Below are positions 61,216-64,000 of a stretch of 64,000 bases of DNA, one piece after another (within the stretch, counting starts at the first letter, position 1; every line of letters begins with the position of its first letter). The notes beneath the pieces were generated by a model. The model had not been told where the DNA came from. It made no database searches and saw nothing but the letters and a program-made list of their open reading frames with translations. Origin of the DNA: Aradus depressus. Its lineage: Eukaryota; Arthropoda; Insecta; Hemiptera; Aradidae. The stretch lies in assembly GCA_963662175.1 (NCBI GenBank), contig OY759216.1, positions 48,625,087 to 48,689,086 on the forward strand. Reading direction: 5' to 3'. A program made the position numbers and the translations under genes.

Positions 61216-62305
61216 GCCTTATGTACGATGCATATTAGCCATGACTCTTATAATGGTGTTTTACCTAATTATTTACGACATCCATGGCCCCAGGAGGAAG
61301 TTTTATCTACGAAATAAAACTCACTTCCGGACGGGATTCGAACCCGCAAACCAAGGTGAGACCATGCGACCAAAGCCCTACGCTCTAGCCCGCATGGCCA
61401 CCATGGCTCCAACCACTGAGTTACCGGCGCTCTCTGTGTTGTGTCATTAGATTAAATGACTGGTCATAATTGTCAATAAGAGAATTAGTATTATAAGTTA
61501 AGAAGTTTCTATTCACTTGTGTTCGATCAATACCTGTCTTTCAACAGAAAAACTTTATTATTAAAAATTGTAACGAAATAAAGGTACATAACTTATTTAC
61601 GTACTCAGCTAATATAAGCCTCATCGCTAATGTGAACTGATAACAAACATCCTATATATAAGGGATATATGAAGTGTCGACTAAAGCGCTCCTAGTAGTA
61701 GTCTCATTTGTCCAATTACTCTTTAACATGCAAGATTGACATTTTTTCATGACAAGACCTCATTCTGAGACAAAATTGTACAGTTAATCAGTATGTAAAC
61801 GTCTCGTGCATGCAGGAGGGGCGAGCTTATACATAGATCTCAGTGACACATAGTCGTTAAAGGAGAACGCGCAATGAAAACGTATTATACTATTAAATTG
61901 TTATTTATCAGTAGACTGGACCCTATGCTCTGTGACGTACCTTAATTAGATAACTTTCAGGCAACGTACGTAAAACTTCAAAACATTATTTATGTTCAAT
62001 GAAACAGCTTACAATTTAAATAATAAATAAATCATAATAAAGATAACCTGCTCTCTCGGAATTTGAACCCAGGATTCCCTTACTATTAACGCGCAAAGCA
62101 GGCAGTGAGGAGACCCAAAGTTAAAAATATCAGTGATTAATTTTTTTTTTTTTTTTTTTTTTTCAGAGATGTTGCGAATAATTTGATAGATTTTGAAAAT
62201 TTCGACAAAACGAAGCCTGTTTGCACCGCTTTGTGTAGCGCACGACGTATTGAATCATGGTCAACGAGTAATTCACAACCTAAAAATAACATAATTAAAC
62301 CTTAA
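54796..62305 (+). CDS. Inwardly rectifying potassium channel (Kir/Irk family)
   Basis: Assembled by eye from six exons: 54796-54863, 56498-56743, 58066-58296, 59493-59678, 60546-60767 and 62167-62305. All junctions are GT-AG and phase 2; the total is 1092 nt, 363 residues. Visible: the pre-TM1 slide helix (DVFTTLVDFQWR, 52-63); TM1 about 64-89; Cys108 and Cys140, spaced 32 like the family's extracellular disulphide pair; selectivity filter TTGYG at 128-132, where most Kir have TIGYG; TM2 about 143-168; the basic SRPKAR segment (170-175) expected to meet PIP2; and the cytoplasmic beta domain with SPLYDL, DILWGHRFKP and a final CSARRIE. Gln158 aligns with the TM2 rectification-controller site (Asp in Kir2.1). 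Kir channels are plasma-membrane tetramers; in insects they act in Malpighian tubules, salivary glands and other epithelia. Length is normal for the family. The start Met at 54796 is the least certain point, because the frame stays open to the acceptor at 54773. Confidence 0.93.
54864..56497 (+). other. Kir intron 1
   Basis: AT-rich, with a short minus-oriented R2 fragment near 55620-55712. At 56110-56330 there is a more GC-rich stretch of unknown origin. A basic minus-strand reading frame at 55864-56100 (Lys/Arg-rich) matches nothing I recognise and is probably chance. Confidence 0.6.
55620..55712 (-). repeat. R2 terminal fragment (in Kir intron 1)
   Basis: GAAGTATAGGGGAAGTTATGTAATCGG is the complement of the R2 3' end seen at 2020-2050. 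Confidence 0.6.
56498..56743 (+). CDS. Kir channel exon 2 (slide helix and TM1)
   Basis: The acceptor is TTGTTCAG at 56497. Of two overlapping donors (56744 and 56748), only GTACGT at 56744 keeps the frame with exon 3. It encodes a Lys/Arg-rich N-terminus, DVFTTLVD and the hydrophobic TM1 up to AYAHGDL. Confidence 0.9.
56744..58065 (+). other. Kir intron 2
   Basis: Contains the 60-bp minisatellite at 57536-57835. No other structure was recognised. Confidence 0.7.
57536..57835 (+). repeat. 60-bp minisatellite, 5 units (Kir intron 2)
   Basis: Five head-to-tail 60-bp units starting CTAGATGACA, differing by a few substitutions. Because the period is a multiple of three, both strands stay open: plus reads DDSSPRKTLAKNNTNT and minus reads SSRVRSVFVLFFARVLRG. 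It lies inside an intron, so it is unlikely to be coding. Confidence 0.95.
58066..58296 (+). CDS. Kir channel exon 3 (pore loop and TM2)
   Basis: Acceptor TTGTTTTAG at 58065 and donor CAG|GTATGT at 58297. It encodes the outer Cys, pore helix, TTGYG filter, second Cys, TM2 and the post-TM2 basic segment. Confidence 0.94.
58297..59492 (+). other. Kir intron 3
   Basis: AT-rich sequence with no element I can recognise. Confidence 0.7.
59493..59678 (+). CDS. Kir channel exon 4 (cytoplasmic domain)
   Basis: Acceptor TTTCAG at 59492 and donor GTCAGT at 59679. It encodes the family-typical RAVICLRDGQLCLMFRIGD block, then a strand-rich region up to VDDGG. Confidence 0.92.
59679..60545 (+). other. 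Kir intron 4 with an interspersed-repeat fragment
   Basis: About 59735-60060 begins CCCCGACGTAAAAGG, has a short GT run, then a 'catcgtagctcaaagacggctgaaccgatttc' type segment. This style of sequence is a common insect interspersed repeat of uncertain class. The remainder is AT-rich. Confidence 0.5.
60546..60767 (+). CDS. Kir channel exon 5 (cytoplasmic domain)
   Basis: Acceptor TTTTGCAG at 60545 and donor GTGGGT at 60768. It encodes FLLWPVTVVHKI, SPLYDL and DILWGHRFKP, all standard Kir C-terminal blocks. Confidence 0.92.
60836..61434 (-). repeat. SINE-1 in Kir intron 5, interrupted by SINE-2
   Basis: GGTTAGGTTAGG tail and body to 61138, then a SINE-2 insertion, then the SINE-1 head from 61411 to 61434 (GAGTTACCGGCGCTCTC). 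CATTAGA near both outer ends may be its own target duplication. Confidence 0.93.
61139..61410 (-). repeat. SINE-2, full length, 76-nt poly(A), nested in SINE-1
   Basis: Perfect 10-bp duplications AACCACTGAG at 61129-61138 and 61411-61420 bracket it. On the minus strand it reads GGAGCCATGGTGGCC (A-box region), GGTTCGAATCCCGTCC (B box), a unique body, then 76 uninterrupted A. Confidence 0.97.
61581..61639 (-). repeat. SINE-3 3' fragment
   Basis: Near-identical complement of 35046-35107 (ACATAACTTATTTACGTACTCAGCTAA...). Confidence 0.75.
62167..62305 (+). CDS. Kir channel exon 6 (C-terminal, stop)
   Basis: A pure T tract ending in CAG at 62166 precedes the exon. It encodes LIDFENFDKTKP, then LCSARRIES, matching the end of the Kir cytoplasmic domain (the family's D-Y-S-x-F-x-K-T ... 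LCSA pattern), and stops at TAA 62303-62305. Phase 2 fits exon 5. It has no ATG and is too short for simple ORF calling. Confidence 0.88.
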
Positions 62306-63730
62306 GTGATAATTTATATTATTTAATTTTTATGTATTAAAAAAATATATATATTTATAATAGTTGTATAAAATCCAATGTGAACGCAGCTTGTTGCTAT
62401 TTAAAAATGACGCACCTAAAGTAGAATTTAGAGACATAGATATTTTGAAGAATAATCAAAGGAACCTGAAAAATATTATTTTTTTCAAATCAATGCCAAG
62501 TAGTTCAAAAACTATTCATAAAATCGAATCGAAGTTATTTGAAAATTTCAAAATTCTAGTCTTATGTGAGAAATGTTGGAAAAAATGGTTAACTTTATTC
62601 TCATGAAAATACACCACTTATGCAGTAATGGCTGATTATGTATCCTCTTTCAATAATTTTAATACTTTTCCAACTATAGTTAATACTATTCCAAGGAATA
62701 AAAGCTTGCAGGTTTTCGAATTGTTCCGCAGACCGCATTGAACTCGGCGGACCTTATCTGGACTCTAAGCAGTAATTTGCCCAACCCTGATCTACACTAT
62801 TTGGAACGAAATTAGGCCAATAAGACCCTATACATGATTTCTCTCCAAGCTATACCTCTTCCTCTAGATTTTCTTGTATACAGTAATTTACGTTTTTTAA
62901 TCAGAACGTGGGGAATAAATAAAAAAAGTAAGTCAATACAGAGCACTTCCATCTTTATTCTTTACTTATCATCTGAGTTTGAACAAGTTTTTCTTCATTA
63001 GTCTTAATATTATAAGAGAAAAGAAAGACTAGAAACATATATACTAAAAAAAGAAAAATATATTGTTTATTTTAATAATTTGAGATAAAAAAAAATTAAA
63101 CTATGTACTTAAGTTCTCAACTTTAGAATTTACTTGGAACATTTAAAAAAAAGAGTAAAAATATTGAAATTGGCGTATTCACATATTTCTGTTGTTTTGG
63201 ACACTTTTTTTTTACTTTTCAATAAGCAATTTCTTCAAAATGAAATAGACATTATCCACATTAAAATAGTAATAACATTTTATATAGGGGATTAAAATAT
63301 TAATAATTAAAAAAACAGAAATAAAGAAAAATAATAGAGCTGATATAAATAAACACCTTAATAATAACTTTTTCATGGAAATCGGAACTAGTCTTTTAAA
63401 TAAAAATGTTGTACTTACATATTACAATAACAACTTCAGCAGCATTTCGCATTGCGAAAACATGATAACAATGATAAAAAATAATTTATAACACGAAGGC
63501 TACACACTAACGACATCTATATACTATTATATACAATTAAATAATTTAATACCTCTTTTTTCTTTTTTTTCAATGAGTTTTCATTTCAAAACAACCAATG
63601 ACTGAATCTTGAGCTATAGTATTTATATTATTTTATGTACACAACAAAAAGTACAAATATTCAAATTTTTTGAGGAATTTTTTCAAATACAGGCTTATAA
63701 TTTATAAAAAAAAACGAAAAAAGCTCAGGA
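62306..63730. other. 3' flank of the Kir gene
   Basis: Very AT-rich; probable 3'UTR to about 62700, then nothing recognised. Confidence 0.55.
62697..62702 (+). terminator. Possible Kir polyadenylation signal
   Basis: AATAAA lies about 390 bases after the Kir stop. Another candidate lies near 62914. The region is AT-rich, so chance matches are likely. Confidence 0.35.
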
Positions 63731-63973
63731 TTATGTGTTTCGGATGGCTATAACTTTCAATATATATTGTATTTTTGGTATAATACACAATAATGTTTCT
63801 TCAATAATCGTTTTCCAAACAATTTCAAAGTTTTGCGTTTTGAGTAATTCAAAAACACAGTTTGTAAATAGTCGTTCTTCTCTCAAAACTGGCAAAGTTT
63901 CAAGATGGGATAAAAATTGGTTCATGCGAATAAAAAAACGTTCTTTTGAAATGTCAGGGGTTGGTATTGACAC
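63731..63973 (-). CDS. Possible terminal coding segment at window edge
   Basis: Minus-strand frame containing RFFIRMNQFLSHLETLPVLR and a Phe/Leu-rich continuation to a stop at 63731. The frame lacks an ATG at its beginning and is closed by a TAA just upstream, so it would have to be a spliced 3' exon. Protein-like, but not recognised. Confidence 0.25.
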   Translation of the reverse strand: MSIPTPDISKERFFIRMNQFLSHLETLPVLREERLFTNCVFELLKTQNFEIVWKTIIEETLLCIIPKIQYILKVIAIRNT

Positions 63974-64000
63974 GAAATTTTATGAAGACTAATTATGATA

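Larger units (their letters stand above)
60768..62166 (+). other. Kir intron 5, repeat-filled
   Basis: Holds a minus-oriented SINE-1 (60836-61434) that is itself split by a SINE-2, then a SINE-3 fragment (about 61581-61639, minus). A tRNA-like B-box segment lies near 62052-62110. A T-rich tract leads into the last exon. Confidence 0.75.

Overview
This is nuclear DNA of an animal, most likely an insect. It is AT-rich, the genes have GT-AG introns and AATAAA signals, and most of the window is transposon-derived sequence. Two proteins are recognisable and both have arthropod relatives: a Strawberry notch (Sbno) homologue and an inwardly rectifying K+ channel (Kir/Irk). The commonest repeat is a tRNA-derived SINE whose 3' tail is (CCTAA)n, the complement of the insect telomere unit TTAGG. 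I cannot name the species. No rRNA gene, genuine tRNA gene, CRISPR array or bacterial-type operon was seen. Layout: about 1-36,200 is an intergenic mobile-element field. It holds about 21 SINE-1 loci, two SINE-2 copies, one SINE-3 copy, LINE reverse-transcriptase fragments, fold-back elements, a perfect 211-bp palindrome, an 88-bp minisatellite, and a TTAA-flanked piggyBac-like element that contains a 78-bp tandem array. 38,001-42,700 is the Sbno gene on the + strand: two coding exons visible (1206 codons), one 871-bp intron carrying a 5'-truncated SINE with perfect target-site duplications, and an acceptor at 38,000 that implies at least one more 5' exon. 42,700-54,770 is again repeats, including a 2.04-kb mariner/Tc1-type element with very long inverted termini and a gutted transposase. 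54,774-62,305 is the Kir channel gene on the + strand. I assembled it from six exons (363 residues) with every junction in phase 2; the first and last coding exons are short and easily missed. Its introns carry a 60-bp minisatellite and a nested SINE-2-in-SINE-1 insertion. The rest of the window to 64,000 is AT-rich 3' flank. The two genes have no evident functional link: Sbno is a nuclear helicase-like co-regulator and Kir is a plasma-membrane channel. The most unusual features are the piggyBac-like element whose C-terminal cysteine-rich segment appears to have been amplified about 22 times in frame, and a recurring CTGANGA-hairpin-CGAAA module in at least seven otherwise different fold-back or LINE-derived repeats, which resembles a hammerhead-ribozyme core.
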